NCBI GenBank assembly: GCA_002431945.1
Contig: DJET01000048.1
Location: 18,385-82,384 of the forward strand
Direction of reading: 5' to 3'
Source: Ruminococcaceae bacterium UBA5891
GTDB taxonomy: Bacteria > Bacillota > Clostridia > Oscillospirales > Acutalibacteraceae
DNA length: 64,000 nucleotides
Numbering within the stretch: the stretch's first letter is position 1; each line of letters begins with the position of its first letter. The notes beneath the pieces were generated by a model that worked only from the letters and a program-made list of their open reading frames with translations, was not told the origin of the DNA and did no database searches. The translations under genes were made by a program, and so were the position numbers. This document shows, one piece after another, positions 18,637 through 26,879 of this stretch.

Positions 18637-19449
18637 ATGAATATTACATCCAATAAAATTGATTTCAACACAAAAAAGGGCTTTATTTGCGATATGGACG
18701 GCGTGATATACCACGGAAATAAGATCCTGCCGGGCGTGGCGGAGTTTATTCAGTGGCTGCACGATGAAAATAAGGAATACCTGTTTTTAACAAATAACAG
18801 CGGATATACTCCGAGAGAACTGAATCAAAAGCTTGCCCGAATGGGACTGGACGTACCCGAAGAGCATTTTTACACAAGCGCTTTGGCAACGGCGGCGTTT
18901 TTAAAGGAGCAGGCGCCCGGCTGCTCTGTTTTCGCAATCGGCGAAGCCGGACTTTTAAATGCACTTTACGACGCAGGTATCACGATGAACGACGTAAATC
19001 CGGATTACGTCGTTGTGGGCGAAGGTCGGTCCTATTCCCTTGATACGCTTACAAAGGCAACCAATCTGGTTATGGCGGGAGCAAAGCTTATAGGAGCCAA
19101 CTCCGATGTTTCGGGACCTATTGAAAACGGTATTGCCCCTGCCTGCCGCGCGCTGATTGCCCCGATAGAAATGGCAACCGGAAAGCAGGCGTATTTTTGC
19201 GGAAAGCCTAATCCGCTGATGATGCGCACCGGTCTGCGAATGCTCAACTGCCACTCGGCTGAGGCTGTGATGGTAGGCGACCGTATGGATACCGATGTTA
19301 TTTCAGGTATGGAAAGCGGTATGTCTACGGTTTTGGTACTCTCCGGAGTATCTACCCGCGAAACGCTTAAAACCTATGCCTTCCGTCCGAGCATTGTCCT
19401 GAACGGCGTCGGCGATATTCCGACCTTGGCAGCGAAAAACAAGAAATAA
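18637..19449 (+). CDS. HAD-superfamily hydrolase, NagD-like (subfamily IIA)
   Basis: A 270-residue cytoplasmic phosphatase. HAD motif I is FICDMDGVIYHG, motif II FLTNNSGYTPRE, the C2 cap follows, and motif IV is MVGDRMDTDVISGMESGM. NagD-family enzymes dephosphorylate nucleotides and sugar phosphates; the substrate here is unknown. The start at 18637 has AAGGAT 8 bases before it. The gene is monocistronic, ended by a bidirectional terminator, and its neighbours do not define its role. Confidence 0.88.
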   Translation: MNITSNKIDFNTKKGFICDMDGVIYHGNKILPGVAEFIQWLHDENKEYLFLTNNSGYTPRELNQKLARMGLDVPEEHFYTSALATAAFLKEQAPGCSVFAIGEAGLLNALYDAGITMNDVNPDYVVVGEGRSYSLDTLTKATNLVMAGAKLIGANSDVSGPIENGIAPACRALIAPIEMATGKQAYFCGKPNPLMMRTGLRMLNCHSAEAVMVGDRMDTDVISGMESGMSTVLVLSGVSTRETLKTYAFRPSIVLNGVGDIPTLAAKNKK

Positions 19450-19470
19450 TTTACTGCGTATACATAACTA

Positions 19471-19534
19471 AAAAATCCGAATCGGGTTAAGGCTGATTTT
19501 AAGTACATTTAAGCCTTACCTGATTCGGATTTTT
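19471..19534 (+). terminator. Bidirectional intrinsic terminator
   Basis: A long stem (about 19475-19494 with 19511-19530), one bulged base, flanked by A-run and T-run. It separates the NagD-like gene from the convergent adhesin-like gene. Confidence 0.85.
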
Positions 19535-19542
19535 AATTACTG

Positions 19543-22500
19543 TCAGCTTTTGTAGGATATTTCGCCTGCTTCGCCGGTCGGAGGTATTTTAAAGCTTGCC
19601 ATAGCCTGCCAATAATTGCTGTTTAATACGGTAGGAACAGCGGTGCCGGTATGGTCGGAGTTATTATACACCACCTTGTAGGCGTAAAGGAAATCATTGG
19701 TTATATCCCTGTCGTCGTCGCACAAAAAAACATCGAGCTGAATATCAGAGTTTGATTTATTCGTGACGGTAATAATATACACGCCGTTTGCATAATCGGA
19801 GCTGTAATCGGGGTCATTCGAATCCATTTTCTTAAAGGACAGATTGACCGAAAAATTGTTCTGATTTGTTCCCTGCGGCGCCGTTGTTGAGAAAAGCAAA
19901 ACCGAATAATTGTTTTCCCCAAGCCTTGCCGGAGCGGTGCGGTACTCGGTTTTAAAGGCGTTGGTTACGGCATTGCCCTCAGAGCTGATAACCTTTTTTA
20001 TCGCTTCACCGCCGTTTGCGGCAATGTCAAGATAAATAAGGTATGCGCCGGTTTTACCGCTTACCGAGCCGAGGCAGTATTCGCCCTTGTTGCAGGGTAT
20101 TTCAAAATAATATATGTTATTACCTTTGCGGTTGAATCCGGGATTTTTTATCCATTCGGTTTTAAAGACAGATTTATAATCCGAAATATCGACATCGGCA
20201 GAATATGTGTTGTCTTTAAACTTGTATACATAAGAGACTGCTGAGCCCTTTTCCTTATGCTCATATATTTCTTCAATTTCCTTAATGTCGGTTATTTTAT
20301 TGTTTTCATCTCTGAAAACCTGATGAAGTGAGAAGAATGAGTTGTTGCCTGTAAAATAATCGCCCGCAAAAAAGTTAATTGAGCCTCTTTCAATAACATT
20401 AAAGTCAATGCTGTCCATCGGCATTTCGTAATTATCGTATTCCTTGCCTAAAACAACCGCTTTTTCGGCAGTTACAAGATAATCCTTGGAAATTTTAGCG
20501 TCCATAAAGTGCAGCCCGTAAACAGAAGTGGAACCATCAAGCGTATCAAGCAGCTGTTTTGACGCCGTTTGGTAAGCCGGAGAATTTGCGGTGTATGAAT
20601 GTTTTCCGTTTCCGTCAACCGTATAAATAGTTTTGAAAGCTTCGGGATCTTCAGTATCATAAGAACCGCTTACAGAGCTTATCGAGAAGTATGAAATACG
20701 TATATCTCCGTATGCTTTCTGACCATCATCTGTGGCTGTTGAATCCTCCAAGCGTGCGCCGCTTATAATATATCCCGTGTTTTTTTGCGAAACCTTAAAA
20801 GGATCCGCAGCGTCGTACCAACCGTTTTCATTTTCGTCTGCAATTCTAAGCGGGAAGTAAGACTGATATCCGCCGATAACATTTGTCTTTGTTTCTTTTG
20901 TAATTCTTTTTTGAGTGGTCTTTTCAAAATCAAGGCTGTAATCAACCGTAATGGGATTTGAAATATTAACATTCGGTGAAGGAACGACCTTTTCCTGCAC
21001 TGCAATTTCCGGAAGATTATCCGAACGGGCTTCTGCCGCAACGTGTTCAAAAATCGGTGTAAAAGTAAGCGTAGTCCCCGTTGTGTTTAAATCCTTCCAC
21101 GAATTGTTTGTTGTGATATAAAAATTAGCGTTCTGACCCCAGCCACTATTTTTATTAACGTAAAGTTTATTGCCGTTATTTAACCAGTTTTCACCTGAAT
21201 TATTACTGGTATTTAATGTATAAGAATAGCTGCCATACCAATTCCTGCTTCGGCTGACGCTAAGGTATTTTGTGGTTCCGTTTATTACGGTTGAGATAGT
21301 CCCGGAATAGGTGCTTGGATTTGAAAACGTCCATTTTGCGGCATTTGCTTGATTTGTTTCATTTATTATGTTGCCGCTCGAATCGATACTCAAATAATTG
21401 TTACCGGAAGAAATTGTATACTTGGGGAGTGAAATCTTCCAACCGCCGTCATAAACAAGATAATAATCGGTATTGTCCGCTCTTAAACATCCGTCGGCGG
21501 TAAAGGACCAATTTGTTGCGGTGTCAGCAAAAGAGCCGTTGCTCACCCCTAAATAATACTGAGAATTGTTAAAATTATAAGTGATGTTACCGGAATCGGA
21601 GTTTGAAAAATAAAAACGGGTTGCATTATCTGCCGTGGCATTTGAAAAGCTGTTGTTGCCGTCGGCCTTAAGGTAATTTCCGTTGCCGTCGGTTATAAGC
21701 TTATATTCAAGTGTAACCGCTTCCCAACCGTTATTATAACGGATATAATAATCCCTGCCGTTATTGGTATAATAGTATGAATTGCCGTCTTTTTTCCAGT
21801 TAAACGGGGTTTCGCTTACGGTAAGTCCGGAGTTAAAGCTTATATAATACGGTACGGAATTTATAAATGTATAAAACCTTATGCCGTTTGCGTCCTCTTC
21901 GGTCTGCCAAACAAGAGCGGTGTTCTCTGCGGCATTTTTAATGCTTTTTGTATCGGCAGAAAGGTAATTGTTATTGCCGTCGGTAATCAGCTTACCGATA
22001 CAGGCGGCTTTCCAGCCGTTATCGTAAACCAGCCTGTATTTAACGCTCACATTGCCGAATGTGAGGGTTCTTGTAAAATATCCGTCGCTTTCAAGCGTCC
22101 ATAAAATATCTTCGTCTTTTGTCGACTCGGTCAGCGCAAGACTGCCGTTTACGGTAAGATAACAGCTCTTATCACCGATTTCGGTGCGAAATTTATACTT
22201 ATCACCCGAAACGGTCACCTGCCATTTAACCGAACTGCTTTCGGAGCGCGCGTTTGCAATCTCGGCACCGCCCGTACCGTTTGTTGCCGAAAGGAAATTA
22301 CCGTTGCCGTCTGAAATATAGCAGTATTGCGTAAAGGACGATATTCCCCATTCGGCGGAGCAGTTAAGATAATAGTCGATTCCGTTCACGGTTGTATAAA
22401 GCGCGTCTTGTTCATTGCGAATCCAAACCGTGCTTGCAGACTGCGATACCGTAACGCCGGACAGACCGTTACGGTTTAAATAATAGGTTTCATTATTTAT

Positions 22501-23892
22501 ATAAGTGAAAAGATAACCGCTTTCGTCAAAGCTCCATTTTGAAGCGCCGCTTTTATCGGAGCTTGTAATACCGCCCTTAACCGCTTTCAGATATACGCCG
22601 CCGTCGCTTATATAAAAAGCGTTGAGATCCTCGGTGGATATTGTGTAAGTGTTTACGGTTTTCGGCATTCTTGAGCTGTCGCCGTACATACACATATACT
22701 GACCGTTCGAATCATTTATATAATAATACTCACCTGCATACTTATTTGCGGTTGTATAATATAGGTATTGAACGTTATCGCGCGGATTAACATTTGTAAG
22801 TCCGTCGCGGCTTACAACACGGGTGTTGTTATTTTCATCAATCACTATATTTTCAATGGAATAATACTGCGTAGGCTTAATTGTCGGAGAATTAGTCGGG
22901 TTGTACGAATCATACAAAGCAGCTATGCTTGTTAACCTGTCATGCATTTGCTTCATATCCACACTGCCGCCGAAGCCTGCGTTATCGCCCTTTGTGCGTT
23001 GGGTTATAATTTCCTGACCCAAGGTTGTAACAATGTTTCCGTCCTTATCCTCCACGCAGCCGAAAAAGCCGAAACCGGAATACGCTTCGTTTCCTCCGGT
23101 AACGGTGCAGTTATTAACATATACGTCGTTCACCTGCGCGCCGGTTATTATATGTCCGGCAATATAGCCTACGTATGCGGCGTGGTCGGTGTGCTTGGTC
23201 GGGTCGTGCGTTACTGTGGTTGAAGTGTTTAAATGCTCGCCAGATATATCAACATTTGTAAGATCAATCGTCATACTGTCGATATACAGGTTTTTAATTG
23301 TGGGCGTTTGCTCGGTGTTGCCGCCTTTATTGCTTACATAACCGAATAAGCCTATATCCGGCGTTGTATAGGTTGTTCCGTTAAGGCTTGTGCTGCCTAC
23401 AATTTTTAAGTTTTTAAGGGTAATGTTTTCGCCGTCAAGCGTTGCCTGAAATGGCTTTTCGGCAGAGCCTATCGGAAACAGTCCGTCCGTGTAGCTTGCA
23501 AGGTTAAGGGTTTGTGAAGTATTATTGTTTGTTACGCCGCTGTCGTCATATTCAAAAACCGAAAATTCCTTCAATTCATCTATTCCGTCAAGGTCCAAAT
23601 CCTTAGTACCTATGCGGAAATGGGTAGACGCCGTAATAAAATCCGATCCCTTAACAGCCGGATTCGCCTGATAAAGCATTACCAAATTATAAAAATGAAC
23701 AGGTCTTGTAATTTCGTAAGGATTTTCCGCCGTGCCGTCGCCTTTATGAAAATAACGCGTCACCACCGAGCCGCCGTTTTCATCTAAATCGGCGGAATTA
23801 AGCTTGGCAAACCACGCAAAGGACACCGAAACGCTTGTTAAAAGCATAACCGCCGCCGTAAATAAAGCGATAATTCTGTTTCTTTTGCTCAT
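19543..23892 (-). CDS. Giant secreted adhesin-like protein with SipW-dependent-type signal peptide
   Basis: A 1449-residue exported protein. The leader ends in SVSVSFAWFAKLNSAD, the AWF-type site typical of SipW-processed proteins. Residues about 45-330 form a beta-helix/GLUG-like region (GLFPIGSAEKPFQATLDG, IGLFGYVSNKG, HAAYVGYIAGHIITGAQV). Residues about 390-960 contain many copies of a loosely repeated unit of about 60-70 residues with ITDGNGNYLKADG and RDYYIRYNNGW patterns. The final 450 residues have no recognised domain. No sorting signal or membrane anchor is seen at the C-terminus. The ATG at 23890-23892 is chosen because AAGGAG lies 8 bases before it; the GTG at 23901 would abut that site. 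It follows the 246-residue SipW-type gene by 5 bases, under riboswitch C. Probably a surface or matrix adhesin. Confidence 0.75.
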   Translation of the reverse strand: MSKRNRIIALFTAAVMLLTSVSVSFAWFAKLNSADLDENGGSVVTRYFHKGDGTAENPYEITRPVHFYNLVMLYQANPAVKGSDFITASTHFRIGTKDLDLDGIDELKEFSVFEYDDSGVTNNNTSQTLNLASYTDGLFPIGSAEKPFQATLDGENITLKNLKIVGSTSLNGTTYTTPDIGLFGYVSNKGGNTEQTPTIKNLYIDSMTIDLTNVDISGEHLNTSTTVTHDPTKHTDHAAYVGYIAGHIITGAQVNDVYVNNCTVTGGNEAYSGFGFFGCVEDKDGNIVTTLGQEIITQRTKGDNAGFGGSVDMKQMHDRLTSIAALYDSYNPTNSPTIKPTQYYSIENIVIDENNNTRVVSRDGLTNVNPRDNVQYLYYTTANKYAGEYYYINDSNGQYMCMYGDSSRMPKTVNTYTISTEDLNAFYISDGGVYLKAVKGGITSSDKSGASKWSFDESGYLFTYINNETYYLNRNGLSGVTVSQSASTVWIRNEQDALYTTVNGIDYYLNCSAEWGISSFTQYCYISDGNGNFLSATNGTGGAEIANARSESSSVKWQVTVSGDKYKFRTEIGDKSCYLTVNGSLALTESTKDEDILWTLESDGYFTRTLTFGNVSVKYRLVYDNGWKAACIGKLITDGNNNYLSADTKSIKNAAENTALVWQTEEDANGIRFYTFINSVPYYISFNSGLTVSETPFNWKKDGNSYYYTNNGRDYYIRYNNGWEAVTLEYKLITDGNGNYLKADGNNSFSNATADNATRFYFSNSDSGNITYNFNNSQYYLGVSNGSFADTATNWSFTADGCLRADNTDYYLVYDGGWKISLPKYTISSGNNYLSIDSSGNIINETNQANAAKWTFSNPSTYSGTISTVINGTTKYLSVSRSRNWYGSYSYTLNTSNNSGENWLNNGNKLYVNKNSGWGQNANFYITTNNSWKDLNTTGTTLTFTPIFEHVAAEARSDNLPEIAVQEKVVPSPNVNISNPITVDYSLDFEKTTQKRITKETKTNVIGGYQSYFPLRIADENENGWYDAADPFKVSQKNTGYIISGARLEDSTATDDGQKAYGDIRISYFSISSVSGSYDTEDPEAFKTIYTVDGNGKHSYTANSPAYQTASKQLLDTLDGSTSVYGLHFMDAKISKDYLVTAEKAVVLGKEYDNYEMPMDSIDFNVIERGSINFFAGDYFTGNNSFFSLHQVFRDENNKITDIKEIEEIYEHKEKGSAVSYVYKFKDNTYSADVDISDYKSVFKTEWIKNPGFNRKGNNIYYFEIPCNKGEYCLGSVSGKTGAYLIYLDIAANGGEAIKKVISSEGNAVTNAFKTEYRTAPARLGENNYSVLLFSTTAPQGTNQNNFSVNLSFKKMDSNDPDYSSDYANGVYIITVTNKSNSDIQLDVFLCDDDRDITNDFLYAYKVVYNNSDHTGTAVPTVLNSNYWQAMASFKIPPTGEAGEISYKS

Positions 23893-23897
23893 AGCCC

Positions 23898-24638
23898 TCA
23901 CTCCTTAATTACTTCAATCGAAGAAATGTCGCCTTTGTACTGCGTGGTTTCGTTTTCACCGTCAAACGCTATATCCTTACTTTGAATTACATTCGAGTAA
24001 TAATCAACCAAAATATATATTGCCCCGCCCTCGTCCATAGTAAGACTGTCTGTTTCAAAAGCGGTCCGCTTTTCGGTAATGCTTCCGTCTTGTTCGGTGA
24101 TAAATAAGTAATCCGTATATTTATCATCGTTTTCAAGCTCTGTTACGGCGCTTTTATAAATTTCCTCTTCTGTTCCCGTTAAATTAAGCGAAGCGGCGCG
24201 GAATTTTACCATATCCGAAATATAGTTAAGCTTGGCATCAGCGTCGGTGCAATTGAATTTAAGACGGAATTTATCGCCGCCGCTAAGCCCCTTTACCTCT
24301 ATTTTTATTATAACCGCATTTTCTTCATTTCGGCTTGTAAACACGGTATCGTATTCATTAAGCGTTGCGTCGGTACCGGTATAAAAGCTATATTTAAACT
24401 TATCGCGGTCATATTCATTTTTATAAACGGTAAAGCCTAAAACGGAAAAATCCGAATCGTCAGCCGCGGTGATCGTCATATTGCTTGCGGTTACGGCATT
24501 ACCGTTTGCAAACCAACCGAGAGAATTGTTTAAAAAAACAATAATCGCAAGGAGCAGAATCACCGAAATTGCAATAAGAGAAGCAAACTGCATATACTGT
24601 TTTCTGGTTTGCAGAAAGCCCATTATCCTCTGTGCCAC
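23898..24638 (-). CDS. SipW-dependent-type exported protein (TasA/camelysin-like), 246 residues
   Basis: One hydrophobic leader (about 20-40) ends in NNSLGWFANGNAVTASNM, the pattern of SipW substrates such as TasA. The rest is a beta-rich domain without cysteines after about residue 150. The likely start is the GTG at 24636-24638: AAAGGAG sits 9 bases upstream and a longer frame would begin inside the riboswitch terminator. It is the first gene after riboswitch C and is followed by the giant adhesin-like gene, so the two probably form a fibre or matrix unit made when the riboswitch permits. The sequence is not a close TasA match; assignment rests on the leader and context. Confidence 0.65.
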   Translation of the reverse strand: MAQRIMGFLQTRKQYMQFASLIAISVILLLAIIVFLNNSLGWFANGNAVTASNMTITAADDSDFSVLGFTVYKNEYDRDKFKYSFYTGTDATLNEYDTVFTSRNEENAVIIKIEVKGLSGGDKFRLKFNCTDADAKLNYISDMVKFRAASLNLTGTEEEIYKSAVTELENDDKYTDYLFITEQDGSITEKRTAFETDSLTMDEGGAIYILVDYYSNVIQSKDIAFDGENETTQYKGDISSIEVIKE

Positions 24639-24660
24639 GGCGCCCCGCTCCTTTCCGTAA

Positions 24661-24762
24661 TATAAAAGCCGTGCCGCATAACGAATGCGGCACGGCAACT
24701 GGCTGACTTAAACTAAAGTCCCTATAGCTTTGCGTCACCGGATTGCTCCGGCTTTGCTTTTT
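24661..24762 (-). promoter_or_regulatory. Cyclic-di-GMP-I (GEMM-I) riboswitch C with terminator
   Basis: Read on the minus strand: a GCAAAG box, P2 hairpin CCGG-AGCAAT-CCGG, the hallmark TGACGCAAAGCTATAGGG, P3 with GACT/AGTC arms, then GCCAGTTGC. A 12-bp terminator stem (24668-24679 with 24685-24696) starts directly at the aptamer 3' end and is followed by TTTTATA. The overlap suggests that ligand binding prevents termination. Compared with the other two copies, the base pair of G before the conserved AAA reads AG rather than GG, and the 3' box reads CAGT rather than CAGC. Confidence 0.85.
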
Positions 24763-24777
24763 CTTTTTTTCTTATAT

Positions 24778-24806
24778 ATTATATAGCCCTATATTGTAAA
24801 AGTCAA
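24778..24806 (-). promoter_or_regulatory. Sigma-A promoter upstream of riboswitch C
   Basis: On the minus strand TTGACT (24801-24806), a 17-base spacer and TATAAT (24778-24783). Transcription would start near 24771, just before the aptamer. Confidence 0.8.
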
Positions 24807-24858
24807 CTTTTTTTTACGAAAAAAAACCGCCCAGATTTTCAAAAAACTTAAAAATAAC

Positions 24859-24887
24859 TTGACACGAAAAAAAACAGTGTATATAAT
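24859..24887 (+). promoter_or_regulatory. Sigma-A promoter upstream of riboswitch A
   Basis: TTGACA (24859-24864), 17 bases, TATAAT (24882-24887): a consensus promoter with predicted start near 24894. Confidence 0.88.
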
Positions 24888-24899
24888 GTAAAAGATGAT

Positions 24900-25010
24900 T
24901 ATTTTGGGTAAAATCGGAGCAATCCGATGACACAAAGCTATAGGGTCCATCAAGTGGATTGCCAGCTGCAATTTTCAACGGGTCTAACGTTGTTTATTGC
25001 AGTTTTTTTA
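24900..25010 (+). promoter_or_regulatory. Cyclic-di-GMP-I (GEMM-I) riboswitch A with terminator
   Basis: The aptamer shows GGGTAAA, P2 hairpin ATCGG-AGCAAT-CCGAT, the core TGACACAAAGCTATAGGGTC, P3 TCCA/TGGA and the 3' box GCCAGCTGC. The 3' box overlaps the left arm of a terminator stem (24966-24980 with about 24988-25002) followed by seven T. This layout fits an ON switch in which c-di-GMP blocks terminator formation. The aptamer has GACACAAAGC where most family members read GACGCAAAGC. Confidence 0.88.
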
Positions 25011-25033
25011 TATTCGGGTTTTGGGGTGATAAT

Positions 25034-25873
25034 ATGACTGATGAAAAAAATACGGTAAATGAAGAGGCGGCGGAAAACAAATCCCCTGTCGACTATGTTG
25101 ATATGGCGGTTCATTCGGGCGTGGCGCCGCTTGAGACGCGTTATTGCGGAATATACGACTGCTATTCAAAATCCCCCGTTGCTTACAGAAGCTTTACCTA
25201 TATAAACAGCGTGCTTGAAGGGGTTATACCGCCAGAAAAATATTGCTTCGCCGCAGACAGCACAGATACCGGCATAAGGCTTGCAAAATATAATATTATA
25301 AATGCAATAAATATGATAAAGCGTCTTGAAGACGCCGGCAGGCATATCAGATTTGTAACGGCGCGCTGCCCTGCCCTGCTAGCCGAAAGGGACGGTTTAT
25401 ATGAATTTGTGCAGTCGCTTATGAAGCAGTGCGATTTTCACGAGCCCGAAAAGCTTTGTCTTGAATTTCCGCAATCCTTGCTTTACGGGGAAAAAGAAAA
25501 GGTGCGTATAGGTATTCTTAATATGAAGCTGCTTAAGGTTATGACTATGATGTCCGGCTGCGGTGCGGACGACTGCCCGATAACCCCCTTAATGGATATT
25601 CCCGTAGACAGCGTGCTTTTATCGCCCGAAATTACGGCGCTTACCGATTCGCGCGGCAGATCGTCGCATATATCCTCTTTTATCTCATTTATAAAGGATA
25701 TGGATATTAAGGTCTACGCCGACGGAGTTAATAACGACGACCAGATAACCTCGCTTTTACGGCTTGACTGTTCGGGATATGCGCCCTCCTCAGGGTATAC
25801 GGGAGCAGCCGTTCACGGCAGACTGCGTATGACCGGCGAAGAAGCAATTTCCCAAAAGGAGGAAACCGACTGA
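25034..25873 (+). CDS. Degenerate EAL-domain protein, probable c-di-GMP receptor
   Basis: A 279-residue cytoplasmic protein whose layout follows an EAL fold. The start region resembles the EAL strand but reads PVAYRSFTYINS instead of EALVRW. Further landmarks align: LCLEFPQSLL for the LEITES strand, PLMDIPVDSVLLSPEI for the lPvD-KID strand and DIKVYADGVNNDDQITSLL for the AEGVE helix, ending with a GYAP loop. The catalytic Glu of EAL, the DDFGTGYSS motif and the catalytic Lys are lost, so hydrolysis is unlikely and binding is plausible, as in FimX- or LapD-type receptors. It sits directly behind c-di-GMP riboswitch A. GGGGTG precedes the ATG at 25034; the frame upstream of it crosses the terminator. 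It overlaps the next gene by one base. Confidence 0.65.
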   Translation: MTDEKNTVNEEAAENKSPVDYVDMAVHSGVAPLETRYCGIYDCYSKSPVAYRSFTYINSVLEGVIPPEKYCFAADSTDTGIRLAKYNIINAINMIKRLEDAGRHIRFVTARCPALLAERDGLYEFVQSLMKQCDFHEPEKLCLEFPQSLLYGEKEKVRIGILNMKLLKVMTMMSGCGADDCPITPLMDIPVDSVLLSPEITALTDSRGRSSHISSFISFIKDMDIKVYADGVNNDDQITSLLRLDCSGYAPSSGYTGAAVHGRLRMTGEEAISQKEETD

Positions 25874-26622
25874 TGGCAAGGCAACATATAGTTGAATCGG
25901 TTGTGGAAAGAACCGCAAACGAGGTAAAGCGTTACCGCCTTTATATGCGGATAATTCCGATAGGCGCCGCCGTTCTTTCGCTCATACTGATAATAGGCTA
26001 CGTTATTTCCGTGCTTTATATGAAGTTCGGCGCATTTACCGTAATGGTAAACAAGTTCGATAACCTTGATTACGCGCTTACCCTCTCCCCAAGCTCGGAT
26101 TTCAACACCAAAACCTCGCGCCTTAATGCAGAGATCGATAAGGAAATAACCAATATAGACGGAAAAACCCTGCCCAACTATCTTGATAACGTAGACGGCG
26201 AGCACAACGGCGAAAATTATGTTGCATATACCTTTTACTGCCGTAACGAGGGCAAGCACAGAATAACTTATACCTACGATCTGTACATCGCCAATATGAC
26301 CTATGAAATTGAAAAGGCGGTCAGGGTAAGGCTTTATGTAGACGGCGAGGCTACCGACTACGCCTATGCCAGAACAGACGGCGTTAAGGGGCCCGAACCC
26401 GGAACAACGCAGTTTCAAACCGGCAATACGATAGTAAAAAAGGAAATAGCTCATTTCAAGCCCGGCGACGTTACCAAATATACGGTTGTAATTTGGCTTG
26501 AGGGCAACGACCCCGACTGCGTGGATAAAATTATAGGCGGAAAATTCAAGGTTGATATGGCGCTTACCGTTATAAAGGACGAGGAAGAAAAGGAACAGGC
26601 CAAGGCAAAAGAGCTTATTTAA
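25873..26622 (+). CDS. Membrane-anchored TasA/camelysin-like protein, 249 residues
   Basis: A short cytoplasmic N-terminus (KR-rich, 1-26) is followed by one membrane segment (about 27-50: IIPIGAAVLSLILIIGY) and an extracellular beta-rich domain (about 55-230: YVAYTFYCRNEGKHRITYTY, then VRVRLYVDGEATDY). A charged Glu/Lys tail ends it. The extracellular part resembles the beta-sandwich of camelysin/TasA proteins, but there is no AWF cleavage site, so it may stay anchored and act as a base or accessory for fibre proteins. Start and previous stop overlap as TGATG, indicating translational coupling to the degenerate EAL protein. Identity is not certain; no close family is recognised. Confidence 0.6.
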   Translation: MARQHIVESVVERTANEVKRYRLYMRIIPIGAAVLSLILIIGYVISVLYMKFGAFTVMVNKFDNLDYALTLSPSSDFNTKTSRLNAEIDKEITNIDGKTLPNYLDNVDGEHNGENYVAYTFYCRNEGKHRITYTYDLYIANMTYEIEKAVRVRLYVDGEATDYAYARTDGVKGPEPGTTQFQTGNTIVKKEIAHFKPGDVTKYTVVIWLEGNDPDCVDKIIGGKFKVDMALTVIKDEEEKEQAKAKELI

Positions 26623-26651
26623 AAAAATCAGCCGAAAAATTCAAAAAATAC

Positions 26652-26680
26652 TTGACAAGTGAAAAAGCAATTTGTATAAT
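26652..26680 (+). promoter_or_regulatory. Sigma-A promoter upstream of riboswitch B
   Basis: TTGACA (26652-26657), 17 bases, TATAAT (26675-26680). Predicted start near 26687, at the aptamer 5' end. Confidence 0.88.
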
Positions 26681-26686
26681 AAATTA

Positions 26687-26802
26687 GCAAAATAAGTTTG
26701 GTAAAACCGTTGTAAAGCGGCGACACAAAGCTATAGGGTCCATAAAATGGATTGCCAGCTGCAACCGATAACAGTTCTTCTGTTATTTGTTGCAGCTTTT
26801 TT
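26687..26802 (+). promoter_or_regulatory. Cyclic-di-GMP-I (GEMM-I) riboswitch B with terminator
   Basis: Same architecture as riboswitch A: GGTAAA, P2 CCG/CGG, GACACAAAGCTATAGGGTC, P3 TCCA/TGGA, GCCAGCTGC. The terminator arms (26758-26774 with 26780-26796, six T after) share CAGCTGC with the aptamer 3' box. It controls the TasA-like subunit gene, and the hairpin is the strongest of the three. Confidence 0.9.
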
Positions 26803-26879
26803 GTTTGTCTTTAATTGCCGTCGGTTGTGGCGACTTCCGGCGGCAATGAAATAAAAATTTTATAAAGGGGAAAACCATA

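Noticed and set aside
24697..24970. Inverted repeats of about 35 bp around a promoter, suggesting an invertible switch
   Set aside because: The repeats are the two divergently oriented riboswitch aptamers; each side has its own promoter and terminator, so inversion is not needed to explain them.
24959..25033. N-terminal extension of the degenerate EAL protein
   Set aside because: The extension would be translated from the riboswitch terminator and has no ribosome binding site.
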